In this document: one piece after another, positions 16,911 through 26,252 of the stretch
How the letters are laid out: each line of letters begins with the position of its first letter
Position numbering within the stretch: position 1 is the stretch's first letter
Assembly: GCA_022794035.1 (NCBI GenBank)
Contig: JAAWDX010000007.1
Coordinates: 1-64,000, forward strand
Length of the DNA: 64,000 nucleotides
Reading direction: 5' to 3'
Origin: Lachnospiraceae bacterium
Lineage (GTDB): Bacteria > Bacillota > Clostridia > Lachnospirales > Bianqueaceae
The notes under the pieces: model-generated
What the model saw: only the letters and a program-made list of their open reading frames with translations
Told to the model about the DNA's origin: nothing
Database searches by the model: none
Made by a program: the position numbers and the translations under genes

Positions 16911-19061
16911 TTAACGGTCATGACGGCGGGGCGCATGTCCGGCGTTCTTATCTCCGCCTTCCGGAGGCGGCAATAAAGCCTTACGAGAAACCTTGACCTT
17001 GCCTTGGTCATCAATTCCAATGACCTTGACCATAATCTCGTCTCCTTCATGCAGCACGTCCTCTACCTCTTTTACATATTCATAGCTGATTTCAGATAAA
17101 TGAAGCAAAGCATCTTTTCCGGGAAGAAGCTCTACAAATGCGCCGAATTTGGCTAAGCGAACTACTTTTGCATTATAGATCTCATCCATCTGGATCTCTT
17201 TAGCAATCGTCTCGATCGTTTTGATTGCCTGCAAGCACATAGCCTCATCATTTCCCAGGACATATACGCTTCCGTCTTCTTCAATATCAATCTTGACGCC
17301 TGTCTCATCAATGATCTTATTGATCGTCTTTCCTTTCGGTCCAACAACCTCTCCGATCTTAGCGACGCTGATCTTTGTCTGATAAATCTTAGGCGCATAT
17401 TCAGACAGATGTTCTCTTGGTGCAGCAATCACCGGCAGCATCACTTCATCCAGTATATATTCTCTGGCAATTCTGGTCCGTTCAATCGCCTGCTCGATAA
17501 TCGGACGTGTCAGGCCTTGTACCTTGATATCCATCTGAATGGCCGTAATTCCTTTGTGAGTACCGGCCACCTTAAAGTCCATATCGCCAAAGAAATCTTC
17601 TAAGCCCTGAATATCTGTCAGTAAAATAAAATCATCATCCGTATCGCCTGTGACTAAGCCGCAGGAAATACCTGCTACCGGCGCCTTGATCGGTACACCG
17701 GCTGCCATCAGTGACAAAGTACTTGCACAGATGCTTCCCTGCGAGGTAGATCCATTGGAACTCAACACCTCGGAAACGGTACGAATTGCATACGGAAATT
17801 CCTCTTCTGAAGGAAGTACAGGCACTAATGCACGCTCCGCCAATGCGCCATGACCAATCTCTCTGCGTCCCGGGCTCCGGCTGGGCTTTGTTTCTCCCAC
17901 TGAATAGGAAGGGAAATTATAGTGATGAATATACCGCTTAGAATCAATATTTTCATCCAGAGAATCCAGAATCTGACGCTCACTTAAGGCTCCCAGACTG
18001 GTAACCGTCAAAACCTGCGTCTGTCCTCTCTTGAAGAGGCCGCTTCCATGCACGCGCGGCAGTACATCAACTTCTGCAGAAAGCGGACGGATTTCTGTAA
18101 GCTGACGGCCGTCGGGGCGCTTTCCGTCCACCTTAATCATTTTCCGAACCGTCTTTTTCTGATATTGATAAATTGCTTCATCCACATATTTAAGCATAGC
18201 TTCCTGCTCTTCCTGCGGAAGCGTTGCAATATAGGCCTTAAAATCCTCGGTTACTTTTGCAAGTCTCTCTTCACGAACCTGCTTCACATCTGTAAAGACA
18301 ACCTCTTCCATCTGCTGAGGCGGGCAAACCTGCTTAAGAGCTTCAAAAACATGCTCCGGCACAGACTGCTCTTCATAGGCATGCTTTTCCTTACCTACAG
18401 CTGCTACAATCTCATTGATAAAGGCAACAATCTTCTGGTTGGCTTCATGGCCAAAGAAAATCGCCTCGATCATCTTCTCCTCCGGAACCTCATTCGCTCC
18501 GGCCTCAATCATAACCACCTTTTCAGCGGTAGAGGCGACTGTCAAATCCAGATCGCTGACCTTACGCTGTGCAGACGTAGGATTGATAACCAGCTCGCCA
18601 TCCACTAATCCGACCGATACGGCTCCCACCGGACCAGCAAAGGGAATATCTGAAATCGATACGGCAATAGAGGAGCCTACCATTGCCAAAATTTCAGGAG
18701 CACAATCCTGCTCTACGCTTAAGACAGTGTTAACAATTGAAACATCATTACGATAGTCCTTAGGAAAAAGCGGTCTCATAGGACGGTCGATGCAGCGCGC
18801 CGTTAATACGGCATTCTCACTTGGACGTCCCTCTCTTTTTAAGAATCCTCCGGGAATTTTGCCCACAGAATACATTTTCTCTTCATAGTCTACGCTTAAC
18901 GGGAAAAAATCAATCCCGTCTCTCGGCTTGTCCGATGCCGTTGCTGTAGATAAAAGCGTTGTTTCTCCATAAGAAATCCACACAGCACCATTAGCCTGCT
19001 CTGCTACCTTGCCAACCTCTGCCCGCAAGGTGCGGCCGGCTAATTCCATTTCAAATACCAT
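16911..19061 (-). CDS. pnp: Polyribonucleotide nucleotidyltransferase (PNPase)
   Basis: PNPase degrades RNA 3'-to-5' by phosphorolysis. The sequence contains two RNase PH domains (about 1-230 and 310-540), an all-helical linker, a KH domain (about 550-610; KIGEVVGPKGKTINKI) and an S1 domain (about 620-690). The ATG at 19061 lies eight bases after AGGAGG and gives 716 residues; the ATG at 19067 is only two bases from it. The gene follows rpsO, as in most bacteria, with a terminator between them and a small hairpin in its leader. Confidence 0.96.
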   Translation of the reverse strand: MVFEMELAGRTLRAEVGKVAEQANGAVWISYGETTLLSTATASDKPRDGIDFFPLSVDYEEKMYSVGKIPGGFLKREGRPSENAVLTARCIDRPMRPLFPKDYRNDVSIVNTVLSVEQDCAPEILAMVGSSIAVSISDIPFAGPVGAVSVGLVDGELVINPTSAQRKVSDLDLTVASTAEKVVMIEAGANEVPEEKMIEAIFFGHEANQKIVAFINEIVAAVGKEKHAYEEQSVPEHVFEALKQVCPPQQMEEVVFTDVKQVREERLAKVTEDFKAYIATLPQEEQEAMLKYVDEAIYQYQKKTVRKMIKVDGKRPDGRQLTEIRPLSAEVDVLPRVHGSGLFKRGQTQVLTVTSLGALSERQILDSLDENIDSKRYIHHYNFPSYSVGETKPSRSPGRREIGHGALAERALVPVLPSEEEFPYAIRTVSEVLSSNGSTSQGSICASTLSLMAAGVPIKAPVAGISCGLVTGDTDDDFILLTDIQGLEDFFGDMDFKVAGTHKGITAIQMDIKVQGLTRPIIEQAIERTRIAREYILDEVMLPVIAAPREHLSEYAPKIYQTKISVAKIGEVVGPKGKTINKIIDETGVKIDIEEDGSVYVLGNDEAMCLQAIKTIETIAKEIQMDEIYNAKVVRLAKFGAFVELLPGKDALLHLSEISYEYVKEVEDVLHEGDEIMVKVIGIDDQGKVKVSRKALLPPPEGGDKNAGHAPRRHDR

Positions 19062-19098
19062 ATCCATATCCTCCTAATTCATTACCTCTTAACCAACT

Positions 19099-19120
19099 CG
19101 CGAAAACCCTTGTTTTCACG
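19099..19120 (-). other. Hairpin in the pnp leader
   Basis: A nine-pair stem (19099-19107 with 19112-19120, one G-U pair) sits about 40 bases before the pnp start. In E. coli a leader stem is cut by RNase III in PNPase autoregulation. A similar role here is speculation. Confidence 0.4.
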
Positions 19121-19149
19121 TCTACAACATATTGACTGCAAATAGAACG

Positions 19150-19187
19150 ACAAAAAGTTGTAAGCCGCCGAGGCAGGCTTACAACTT
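19150..19187 (-). terminator. Terminator after rpsO
   Basis: A 12-bp stem (19155-19166 with 19176-19187) with a nine-base loop is followed on the minus strand by TTTTTG. It separates rpsO from pnp, although read-through is usual in this gene pair. Confidence 0.85.
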
Positions 19188-19193
19188 TCTTTT

Positions 19194-19457
19194 TTATCGT
19201 CTGATACCCAGCTGTTCGATCAGCGTACGATATCCCTCGATATCCTTTGATTTCAGATAATTAAGCAGTCCACGGCGCTGACCTACCATCATCAGCAAGC
19301 CACGTCTGGAATGGTGATCCTTCTTATGAGACTTCAAATGCTCGGTCAGATGATTGATCCTCTCTGTCAAAAGTGCAATCTGCACTTCCGGAGAACCAGT
19401 ATCTCCCTCTTTGCGGCCGTACTGCTGAATCAGCTCTTGCTTTCTTTCCTTTGTCAT
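19194..19457 (-). CDS. rpsO: 30S ribosomal protein S15
   Basis: S15 is a primary 16S rRNA-binding protein of the small subunit platform. The 87-residue product shows the family core [17 protein letters not shown] and the HSRRGLL loop that contacts rRNA. The ATG at 19457 is eight to nine bases from GGAGGT and matches the normal N-terminus (TKERK); the ATG at 19463 is too close. It has a strong promoter and an ~85-base structured leader. Confidence 0.97.
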   Translation of the reverse strand: MTKERKQELIQQYGRKEGDTGSPEVQIALLTERINHLTEHLKSHKKDHHSRRGLLMMVGQRRGLLNYLKSKDIEGYRTLIEQLGIRR

Positions 19458-19543
19458 GATCATTACCTCCAAAAATATGATAAATCCCCGTCCGCTAAGT
19501 AAAGGTTGGAGCCTCCTGTCACTGAGCAGCGGTTCATTTCCAA
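19458..19543 (-). promoter_or_regulatory. Candidate S15 autoregulatory leader RNA
   Basis: The transcript leader can pair CCGCU (19528-19532) with AGCGG (19492-19496) to enclose an internal GGAGGCUCC segment. A CUCCAA (coded at 19506-19511) is perfectly complementary to UUGGAG of the rpsO ribosome site (19467-19472). This allows alternative open and closed states, as expected if S15 represses its own translation. Confidence 0.45.
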
Positions 19544-19549
19544 GAAAGG

Positions 19550-19578
19550 ATTATAGCATATTCCTATCTCGTTGTAAA
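19550..19578 (-). promoter_or_regulatory. rpsO promoter
   Basis: TTTACA (19573-19578) and a perfect TATAAT (19550-19555) are separated by 17 bp on the minus strand. Confidence 0.85.
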
Positions 19579-19660
19579 TACTTTTTTATTCTATCAGCCC
19601 AGCGCTCTATTGTCTTTGCTTTTTGAATATGCTAAGATGAAGAAAAGGGAGGTTCCGGCT

Positions 19661-20863
19661 ATGTCAAAACGAGTGATTTTACACATGGATATGGATGCAT
19701 TTTATGCTTCCGTAGAAATTAGAGATAATCCGCAGCTGGCAGGAAAGCCGCTGATTATCGGAGCTCTTCCTAATGAACGCGGTGTAGTAGCCACCTGCTC
19801 TTATGAGGCCCGCAGCTTTGGCCTGCATTCCGGTATGAGCATTAAAGAGGCCTACCGCCTCTGCCCCCATGGTATTTATATGCACGGCAACTCCGCAAAA
19901 TATCATGCCGTCAGTCAGCAGGTACATCAAATCCTGATGGACTACACCGACCAAATCGAATTTGTAGCCCTTGATGAGGGATATCTGGATATCACAGGCT
20001 CTTTATCTCTTTTCGGCTCTGCCGAAAAAATCGGCCGCGAAATCAAACAACGCATTCTTACCACGACCGGCCTTACCTGTTCTATTGGCATCGGCTATAA
20101 TAAAATGACGGCTAAAATTGCCAGTGAGGAGAAAAAACCTGATGGCTTTTTTGTGATTCCGGATCCTCAGTTTTTTCAGGATCTGATTATCGACCGCCCG
20201 ATTCGAGTTTTGCCTGGCATTGGCAGAAAAACGGCGCAGCATCTCACGCATTATCAACTTCATACAGTACGCGACTTATTAAATTGGAGCGCGGAGGCCC
20301 TGCAAAAGCTGCTTGGCCAGCATGGTCTAGAGCTGTATCAATCTGCCCGGGGCTTAGATGAGCGTCCGGTTCTCCATTTGGGCGAGGGAGAAATGAAATC
20401 CTATGGCAAAGAGGTCACCTATCAGCATGATATGACGGATCTACTTGAAATGGAGAGCACACTGCGGCTTTTATCGCGCACACTTTCTATCGGTCTTATG
20501 CGGGATAAATTATGGTGCCATACTGTTACACTGAAAATTAAATATAATAATCTGCAGCTGCATACGCGGTCTAAAACACTGATCAATCCGATTCATGATG
20601 CACATGAAATATATGAAACCGCCAGGGCGCTGCTGCGCAAAGACGCGCTGCCGCGCCCTGTCCGCCTGCTGGGAATCAGCACAAGCTCCTTTACCGCGCA
20701 GCCTGTACGCCAGCTCACATTGGAGGACGCAGCCCAAAACGAAAAAAGGGACCGCTTGAATCAAACCTTATTGCATCTCTATGACAAATTTGGAAAGGAT
20801 ATCATTCAAACAGGTGGCGAGCTTGAAAGTCAAAAGCTCCTTAAGGAAAGGGATCTTGATTGA
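19661..20863 (+). CDS. dinB: DNA polymerase IV (Y-family)
   Basis: This error-prone translesion polymerase carries the catalytic motif HMDMDAFYASVE (residues 8-19) and the DEGYLDITG motif (about 106-114) that supplies two acidic metal ligands. A helix-hairpin-helix segment (LPGIGRKTAQHL) and the little-finger domain follow. The start at 19661 follows GGGAGGT by about eight bases and gives 400 residues. I see no C-terminal QLxLF beta-clamp motif at the very end; the internal RQLTLE near residue 360 may be its counterpart. The gene is alone on the plus strand and ends in a terminator that overlaps its stop codon. Confidence 0.94.
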   Translation: MSKRVILHMDMDAFYASVEIRDNPQLAGKPLIIGALPNERGVVATCSYEARSFGLHSGMSIKEAYRLCPHGIYMHGNSAKYHAVSQQVHQILMDYTDQIEFVALDEGYLDITGSLSLFGSAEKIGREIKQRILTTTGLTCSIGIGYNKMTAKIASEEKKPDGFFVIPDPQFFQDLIIDRPIRVLPGIGRKTAQHLTHYQLHTVRDLLNWSAEALQKLLGQHGLELYQSARGLDERPVLHLGEGEMKSYGKEVTYQHDMTDLLEMESTLRLLSRTLSIGLMRDKLWCHTVTLKIKYNNLQLHTRSKTLINPIHDAHEIYETARALLRKDALPRPVRLLGISTSSFTAQPVRQLTLEDAAQNEKRDRLNQTLLHLYDKFGKDIIQTGGELESQKLLKERDLD

Positions 20864-20881
20864 AAATCAAGGTTCTTTTTT
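20845..20881 (+). terminator. Terminator overlapping the dinB stop codon
   Basis: GGGATCTTGATT pairs, with G-U pairs, to AATCAAGGTTC around a GAA loop that contains part of the TGA stop, followed by TTTTTTT. Confidence 0.65.
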
Positions 20882-21721
20882 TGTCTTAGGCCTGTAGAGC
20901 ACCTCGCTTACAGAATAAATCGTAATAAAAGCATCCGGATCTATCTCCGTTAAAAAATTCATCAGTTTGACATATTCCTGCTTATTGACAATCACAATCA
21001 GCTCATCCCGTTTCTTTTCATCATAGGCGCCATAGGCATGGTACAGCGTAGCTCCGCTATGCAGCGTATGAAGCACAAATTCCCGAATCTCCTTTTCCTT
21101 TTCGGAGATGATGCATACCCTCTTTTTCATTGTCGAGCCAAAGATAAAATGATCCAGAACCAATCCGCAGACATAGGTCCCCAGCACGCTCAGCACAACT
21201 GTTTTCAGATCATATACAAAAATTGCTGAAACAGCGACGCACATTCCCGGGATTGCCAATGCCTTTCCCAGATCCACCCGCAGATATTTGTTCAGAATTT
21301 TAGCGATAATATCCAGACCGCCTGAGGAGGCATTTCGGTTAAAAAGCATGGCCTGTCCCACGCTGACTGCAAAACAATATACCACCATATCGACAAATGC
21401 ATCCCCTGTGATAGATTCAAACTGAGGAAAGCCATGTTCCCACAGGGCCAAAAACACAGGAAATAAGATAGAGGTATAAATGGTTTTGATGCCAAATTCT
21501 TTTCCCAGCGTAGCAAATCCAATGATCAGCAGGATCACATTCAGCCCCATGCTAAGTGCCGAAACAGAAAGACCTGTAACCTGATTCAGCAGCACGGCCA
21601 GACCCGATACGCTTCCCATAGAAAGATGACTGGGCATCATAAAGAAAAACACGGCTGCCGAGCATAGGAAGGTCCCCAACGTAATGGATGCATACTCTTG
21701 TATTTGTTTGATTGTTTTCAC
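20867..21721 (-). CDS. YitT-family membrane protein (DUF161 + DUF2179)
   Basis: The 284-residue protein has five to six membrane helices (about 12-190), containing the YitT features MGSVSGLAVLLNQ and NASSGGLDIIAKIL. A cytosolic DUF2179 domain ends it (about 205-280: VCIISEKEKEIREF and VLYRPK). Function is not established for the family; transport or signalling has been suggested. It starts with GTG at 21721, about seven bases after GGAG, and lies 36 bases downstream of the ParB-like/BMP fusion gene, so the two are probably co-transcribed. Confidence 0.85.
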   Translation of the reverse strand: MKTIKQIQEYASITLGTFLCSAAVFFFMMPSHLSMGSVSGLAVLLNQVTGLSVSALSMGLNVILLIIGFATLGKEFGIKTIYTSILFPVFLALWEHGFPQFESITGDAFVDMVVYCFAVSVGQAMLFNRNASSGGLDIIAKILNKYLRVDLGKALAIPGMCVAVSAIFVYDLKTVVLSVLGTYVCGLVLDHFIFGSTMKKRVCIISEKEKEIREFVLHTLHSGATLYHAYGAYDEKKRDELIVIVNKQEYVKLMNFLTEIDPDAFITIYSVSEVLYRPKTKKEP

Positions 21722-21757
21722 ACTCTTTCTCCTTTGCTTAATAACATGATGTCCTTA

Positions 21758-23710
21758 TTATAACTCCGTTACCCCTTCGCTGTCGCTGCCTCCGCCTTCA
21801 GAGAAGCGAAGCAGGCTCTGCGCTTCTTCCGTTAGCTCTGACGCCATAGGGATCTCTCCGATTACGTTATCGATCAGCCAATCCATCGTCACAATATCAT
21901 TGGTTGTGATATAGCCATCCTCTTGAGCCCTCAGCTGCCCCATTTGATCTCTCACATATCCATCAAATGGACTGATATTTCGGCGTATCAATGCATTTTT
22001 ATAAAATTTAACCAATTGCCGTACTCCCTCTGGCAGATCCTCTGAATAAAGCATATCCACCACATTGGAAGAAAGTCCCCACCAATAGTTGATTGATTTA
22101 AGCTCATCCGTATCATCTACTTCATCCCAGGCTCCGCTTAAAATGCTGCGGATGATCCGTTCATAAAAATAGCCCCAGTTCCAGAAAGGCATCGCTAAGC
22201 CTTTAATTCCCTTTTCTTCGATCATATACAGACCGAATTTTCGGTTTGCCAAATTAGGAGTGATCATATCCTGATGAGAAACCATGTCCACATCCAGCTT
22301 TTCAATTTCCTGATTCAGATCCATGTCCTTTTGTGTTGACCACCGCAAATATACCTCTGCTTTTGGATTGACCAGCTGTACACCTCTGGCAAATGCGTTA
22401 ATATTGGCGATCATACCAGAAATCGGATAATCGGCTACATACACGATTCTATTTTTAACTGTCATAATGCCGGCAATCAGCCCGCAAAGGAATTTTGCCT
22501 CATACATACGCCCATAATACGTACGCAGATGCCGATAGGCCATGTTGACAGAGCAATTCAAAAATTTTACCTGAGGATGATTGATAGCGGCTTTAAGTGT
22601 TTGCTGAATGAGCTGCGGCGTTGTCGTAAATACTACGTCAAACTCTTGCTGTGCAAGCTCTTCCAGCACCTCATCCGGCGTTTTATCCTGATCAAAGACA
22701 GCATCGATCGAGCAGATTTCAACCTGCTCCCCCATCACTTCCTCCAGATACAAGATTCCCAGCTCATGCCCATAGGTCCAGCTGGAGGTCTCTTTTGTTT
22801 TATCGTGTACAAATGCAATTTTAAGCTTCTTTTTATTGCTCCCGCTCAGTGCTGTGGACAGCAGATTCACAATGCCCTTGTGCGCCGGCTCCTCCTGCGG
22901 CTCAAGCTGCAGGCCTACCGGCGTTTCTTTTTCGGCCAGCTCAATGCTTTCCCACATTCTTTCCAGCTCTTCCTCCAGCTCGGCCACGGATTTTTCATTG
23001 ATATCATTCAAGGAAAATACTTTAAGAAATTCTAACAGCGCATCTCCGACCGTAATATCCAATTTGTGTCCGCCCAGCTTGGCAAACGCATTTGAAAAAC
23101 GCGTATAGCAGGAATGAAATTCCTTTTGGAAATCCGTATCCCAGTCCTCTTTCGTCGGCCTTTTTAAAAGCTCCAGCAGCTTTAAAAAGCTCCCCTCTTT
23201 AGAAAACCAGATATAATTGATGCGGGCCACTTTATAAAACTGCAGAAATTCCCGATAGATATTGGATTCTCTGCTTCCATTGGGCCGAGGAATAATCCGG
23301 GTAACGGTGCCGGGAACCGAAACAGCTCCAAAATACTTTAAAACACTGACTCTCTTATTGCCCTCCGTCACATAAAAGCGATTCATAAATTCATAGCATT
23401 TGATGGGATCCCGAATGCCTTCTGTCAAATGAATATCGCACAGTGTGATCCATTTATTGGCAAACTCCGTATATTCATCCAGCAGCGGCATAAAATTATC
23501 GGCAAAAGCGGTGCTTCTGGAGCGTCCGTTGGTTCCTACGATTTGATCGATTGGGATATCGACTAGGCCCAGCGATACCTCAGATTCAATCTCAATATTT
23601 GAGGTCAGTTCTTCTAAAACCTGCAGATATGGATAAACTCCCTTTGCCAGATTTGCCTGATATTCTTTGCGGCCCTGCCGCAGTGCTCTTTTATAGTCAG
23701 CAATTGCCAT
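21758..23710 (-). CDS. Cytoplasmic fusion: ParB-like N-terminal domain + helical linker + BMP/PnrA-type periplasmic-binding fold
   Basis: The start at 23710 (GGGGGAG eight bases upstream) gives 650 residues without signal peptide or lipobox. Residues ~48-140 resemble a ParB/sulfiredoxin-like domain (VDIPIDQIVG at 50-59; YVTEGNKRVSVLKYFG at 113-128, the place of the ParB nucleotide-binding box). A helical stretch (about 150-260) links to residues ~294-600, which have the BMP/Med/PnrA sugar- or nucleoside-binding fold (IAFVHDKTKETSSWTYGHELG, then AGIMTVKNRIVYVADYPI). BMP proteins normally capture purine nucleosides outside the cell for an ABC importer. This one must work in the cytoplasm, so a sensor or regulator is more likely than a transporter. 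It shares a divergent promoter region with clpE. The ParB-like call rests on motif reading only. Confidence 0.75.
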   Translation of the reverse strand: MAIADYKRALRQGRKEYQANLAKGVYPYLQVLEELTSNIEIESEVSLGLVDIPIDQIVGTNGRSRSTAFADNFMPLLDEYTEFANKWITLCDIHLTEGIRDPIKCYEFMNRFYVTEGNKRVSVLKYFGAVSVPGTVTRIIPRPNGSRESNIYREFLQFYKVARINYIWFSKEGSFLKLLELLKRPTKEDWDTDFQKEFHSCYTRFSNAFAKLGGHKLDITVGDALLEFLKVFSLNDINEKSVAELEEELERMWESIELAEKETPVGLQLEPQEEPAHKGIVNLLSTALSGSNKKKLKIAFVHDKTKETSSWTYGHELGILYLEEVMGEQVEICSIDAVFDQDKTPDEVLEELAQQEFDVVFTTTPQLIQQTLKAAINHPQVKFLNCSVNMAYRHLRTYYGRMYEAKFLCGLIAGIMTVKNRIVYVADYPISGMIANINAFARGVQLVNPKAEVYLRWSTQKDMDLNQEIEKLDVDMVSHQDMITPNLANRKFGLYMIEEKGIKGLAMPFWNWGYFYERIIRSILSGAWDEVDDTDELKSINYWWGLSSNVVDMLYSEDLPEGVRQLVKFYKNALIRRNISPFDGYVRDQMGQLRAQEDGYITTNDIVTMDWLIDNVIGEIPMASELTEEAQSLLRFSEGGGSDSEGVTEL

Positions 23711-23765
23711 CTGCCGTTCTCCCCCATCTGTGAATAAACTTTGAATTCTTGCGGATTCTAGGCCT

Positions 23766-23794
23766 ATTATAGCAAAAACACTTGCAATTGTGAA
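23766..23794 (-). promoter_or_regulatory. Promoter for the BMP fusion gene, facing the clpE promoter
   Basis: On the minus strand TTCACA (23789-23794) and TATAAT (23766-23771) are separated by 17 bp. It overlaps the clpE -35 region, so the two polymerases cannot bind together. Confidence 0.7.
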
Positions 23795-23810
23795 GGGCAA
23801 TCCTTATAAT
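23782..23810 (+). promoter_or_regulatory. clpE-like gene promoter
   Basis: TTGCAA (23782-23787) and TATAAT (23805-23810) are separated by 17 bp. The ~107-base leader that follows contains GGCGCTTTG twice (23882-23890 and 23900-23908). No CtsR operator (GGTCAAA repeats) is visible. Confidence 0.75.
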
Positions 23811-23923
23811 AAGATTTTAGAATGTTGGATAGACATGCCGAGGTCTGCTGCTGCAAAAAATTGGGGTTCAGGGCTGCTCTCGGCGCTTTGAAAGTGCTTG
23901 GCGCTTTGGAATGGAGGAGTAAC

Positions 23924-26215
23924 ATGCTGTGTCAAATCTGCCATAAAAATACGGCCGTTATCTATGTAAATCGGCTGGAAAATGGTCAAAATAAACAAAT
24001 CGCCATGTGCCTGAGCTGTGCTCAGAAGCATGGATTTTCTCTTAAAACTATGATGGAACAAAATGGTCTTAAGCCAGAGGATATGGAAAACATCGGCGAG
24101 CAGATGAATTCTTTGATGGAAAACCTCTCTGAGGATGGCAATATGGAAGCGCTTGAAAAGATGTTTCCTCCCGAAATGCTGAATATGATGATGGGAGCGG
24201 CTCATCCCGGCGAAGACGCAGAAGATGAGATGGGAATTGCTCCTGAGGAGCCCTCTGCTTCCGAGTCTTCTGAAAAGCCTACCAAAACTGCCAGACGCAG
24301 GCAGGAAAAATTAAAAACACTCTCGAAATTTGGTACCAACCTTACACAAAAGGCTGCTGACGGTGAAATTGATACTGTAGTCGGACGCAGCTTTGAAATC
24401 GACCGGCTTATGCAAATTCTTAACCGTCGAACCAAAAATAATCCGGTGCTGCTGGGTGAGCCTGGTGTTGGCAAAACGGCCATTGCCGAGGGCTTTGCTC
24501 TGCTCATTGCTCAGGGCCGGGTCCCGGTTAAGCTGCGTGATAAGCAGGTATATTTGCTTGATATGACGGGTCTTGTCGCCGGCACGCAGTTTCGCGGACA
24601 GTTTGAGGCACGCATGAAGGCAATTATCAATGAAGTAACCGCCGCTAAAAATGTCATTCTTGTCATTGATGAAATTCATAATCTGGTCGGTGCCGGCGAT
24701 GCCCAGAACTCTATGAATGCCGCCAATATCTTAAAGCCTGCTTTAGCTAACGGAAGCCTTCAGATTATCGGCACCACTACGCTGGAGGAATATCGCAAAT
24801 ATATCGAAAAGGATTCTGCTTTAGAGCGGCGTTTTCAGCCTATCATTGTCGATGAGCCGTCCAAAGAAGAGGCTATCGAAATTTTGAAGGGCATTCGTCC
24901 GCATTATGAAAATTACCATAACGTAGCCATCTCGGATGAAATCATTGAGGACGCTGTCTCTCTTTCGCAGCGCTATATCCATCAGCGCTTTTTGCCGGAT
25001 AAGGCAATTGATGTCATTGATGAAGCGGCATCCCGCGTCAACCTGCAAAATACCGGATTGATCGATCTGCAGGATCTGGAAAAAACACTGGAAGTCACGC
25101 TGCAGAAAAAAGAAGACGCTGCCGCCGCCGAGGATTTTGAAACGGCTGCCAAATGCCGCGTAGAAGAGCTTAAGCTGGAAAAAGAAATTGAAGCCAAAAA
25201 GGCTTCCTGCACGCATGTTCCGCTCACCTTTGATGATCTGGCGCATGTCATCGAAGGCTGGACCAAGATTCCTGTCAAACGTCTTACCAGTGAGGAATCC
25301 GCCAAATTAATCGCCCTGGAAGACCACCTGCATCAGCGCGTAATTGGTCAAAATGCTGCCGTTTCTGCTCTTTCGCGTGCAATCCGCCGAAATCGCTCCG
25401 GATTCCGCAAAGAACGCAAGCCGGCCTCCTTCATCTTTGCCGGGCCTACGGGCGTTGGTAAAACAGAGCTGGTTAAAACTCTGGCAGTCGAGCTTTTTGG
25501 CACAGAGGATGCGCTGATCCGGATTGATATGTCAGAGTATATGGAAAAGCACACCGTATCTAAGCTGATTGGAGCGCCTCCTGGCTATGTTGGCTATGAT
25601 CAGGGCGGACAGCTGACGGAGAAAATCCGCCGTCGTCCTTTTTCGATTATTCTGCTGGATGAAATTGAAAAGGCTCATGCAGATGTCTTTAATATGCTGC
25701 TGCAAATTTTGGATGACGGCCGCCTTACCGATAGTCAGGGACGTACTGTCAATTTTGATAATACGATCATTGTCATGACTACCAATGCCGGCGCCAGCTT
25801 TAAAAACAATGGGCTGGGCTTCAATCAAAATGATACCTCTGCTCTTTCGCAGCGTATTGAAACTGCTTTAAAACAGCTGTTCCGTCCCGAATTCATCAAT
25901 CGAATTGATGAGATCATCACCTTTGATCCTCTGACCAAACCAGAGCTGCGTCAAATCGTAGATCTCATGCTGCAGGATGTATATCGTTCCGGAGCCTATC
26001 AGAACATTTCCATTGCTGTTTCGGATGAAGTAAAAAGCTATCTGGCGGAAAATGGATATGATGAAAAATACGGCGCCCGACCGCTCCGCCGTTTGATCCA
26101 GCGGACCATCGAGGATGAAATTGCCGAGGCCTTTTTAAAGGAATCCATTCGCAGCGGCGACCGCATCGAGCTTATTATGCAGAATGGAAAACCCGCTATT
26201 CAGCATCTTTCCTGA
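23924..26215 (+). CDS. clpE: ClpE-type AAA+ unfoldase with N-terminal zinc finger
   Basis: This Hsp100 unfoldase feeds ClpP or disaggregates proteins. The N-terminal treble-type zinc finger uses Cys3, Cys6, Cys29 and Cys32, which is the hallmark of ClpE rather than ClpC. A long charged linker (about 50-140) follows, then AAA domain 1 (Walker A GEPGVGKT at 178-185), a UVR coiled segment (about 386-420), AAA domain 2 (Walker A GPTGVGKT at 507-514) and a ClpB-type C-terminal domain. A GLGF tripeptide loop in domain 2 is a probable ClpP contact. The ATG at 23924 has GGAGG six bases upstream and gives 763 residues, somewhat longer than Bacillus ClpE (about 700). mcsA/mcsB and ctsR are absent nearby. 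Confidence 0.92.
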   Translation: MLCQICHKNTAVIYVNRLENGQNKQIAMCLSCAQKHGFSLKTMMEQNGLKPEDMENIGEQMNSLMENLSEDGNMEALEKMFPPEMLNMMMGAAHPGEDAEDEMGIAPEEPSASESSEKPTKTARRRQEKLKTLSKFGTNLTQKAADGEIDTVVGRSFEIDRLMQILNRRTKNNPVLLGEPGVGKTAIAEGFALLIAQGRVPVKLRDKQVYLLDMTGLVAGTQFRGQFEARMKAIINEVTAAKNVILVIDEIHNLVGAGDAQNSMNAANILKPALANGSLQIIGTTTLEEYRKYIEKDSALERRFQPIIVDEPSKEEAIEILKGIRPHYENYHNVAISDEIIEDAVSLSQRYIHQRFLPDKAIDVIDEAASRVNLQNTGLIDLQDLEKTLEVTLQKKEDAAAAEDFETAAKCRVEELKLEKEIEAKKASCTHVPLTFDDLAHVIEGWTKIPVKRLTSEESAKLIALEDHLHQRVIGQNAAVSALSRAIRRNRSGFRKERKPASFIFAGPTGVGKTELVKTLAVELFGTEDALIRIDMSEYMEKHTVSKLIGAPPGYVGYDQGGQLTEKIRRRPFSIILLDEIEKAHADVFNMLLQILDDGRLTDSQGRTVNFDNTIIVMTTNAGASFKNNGLGFNQNDTSALSQRIETALKQLFRPEFINRIDEIITFDPLTKPELRQIVDLMLQDVYRSGAYQNISIAVSDEVKSYLAENGYDEKYGARPLRRLIQRTIEDEIAEAFLKESIRSGDRIELIMQNGKPAIQHLS

Positions 26216-26252
26216 AATATTTCATTAACTATGACAAATATGATTTTAGCCA

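Noticed and set aside
23822-23923. An upstream start for the ClpE-like protein adding 34 residues
   Set aside because: The extra part has no ribosome site and would hide the N-terminal zinc finger that normally begins at the first residues.
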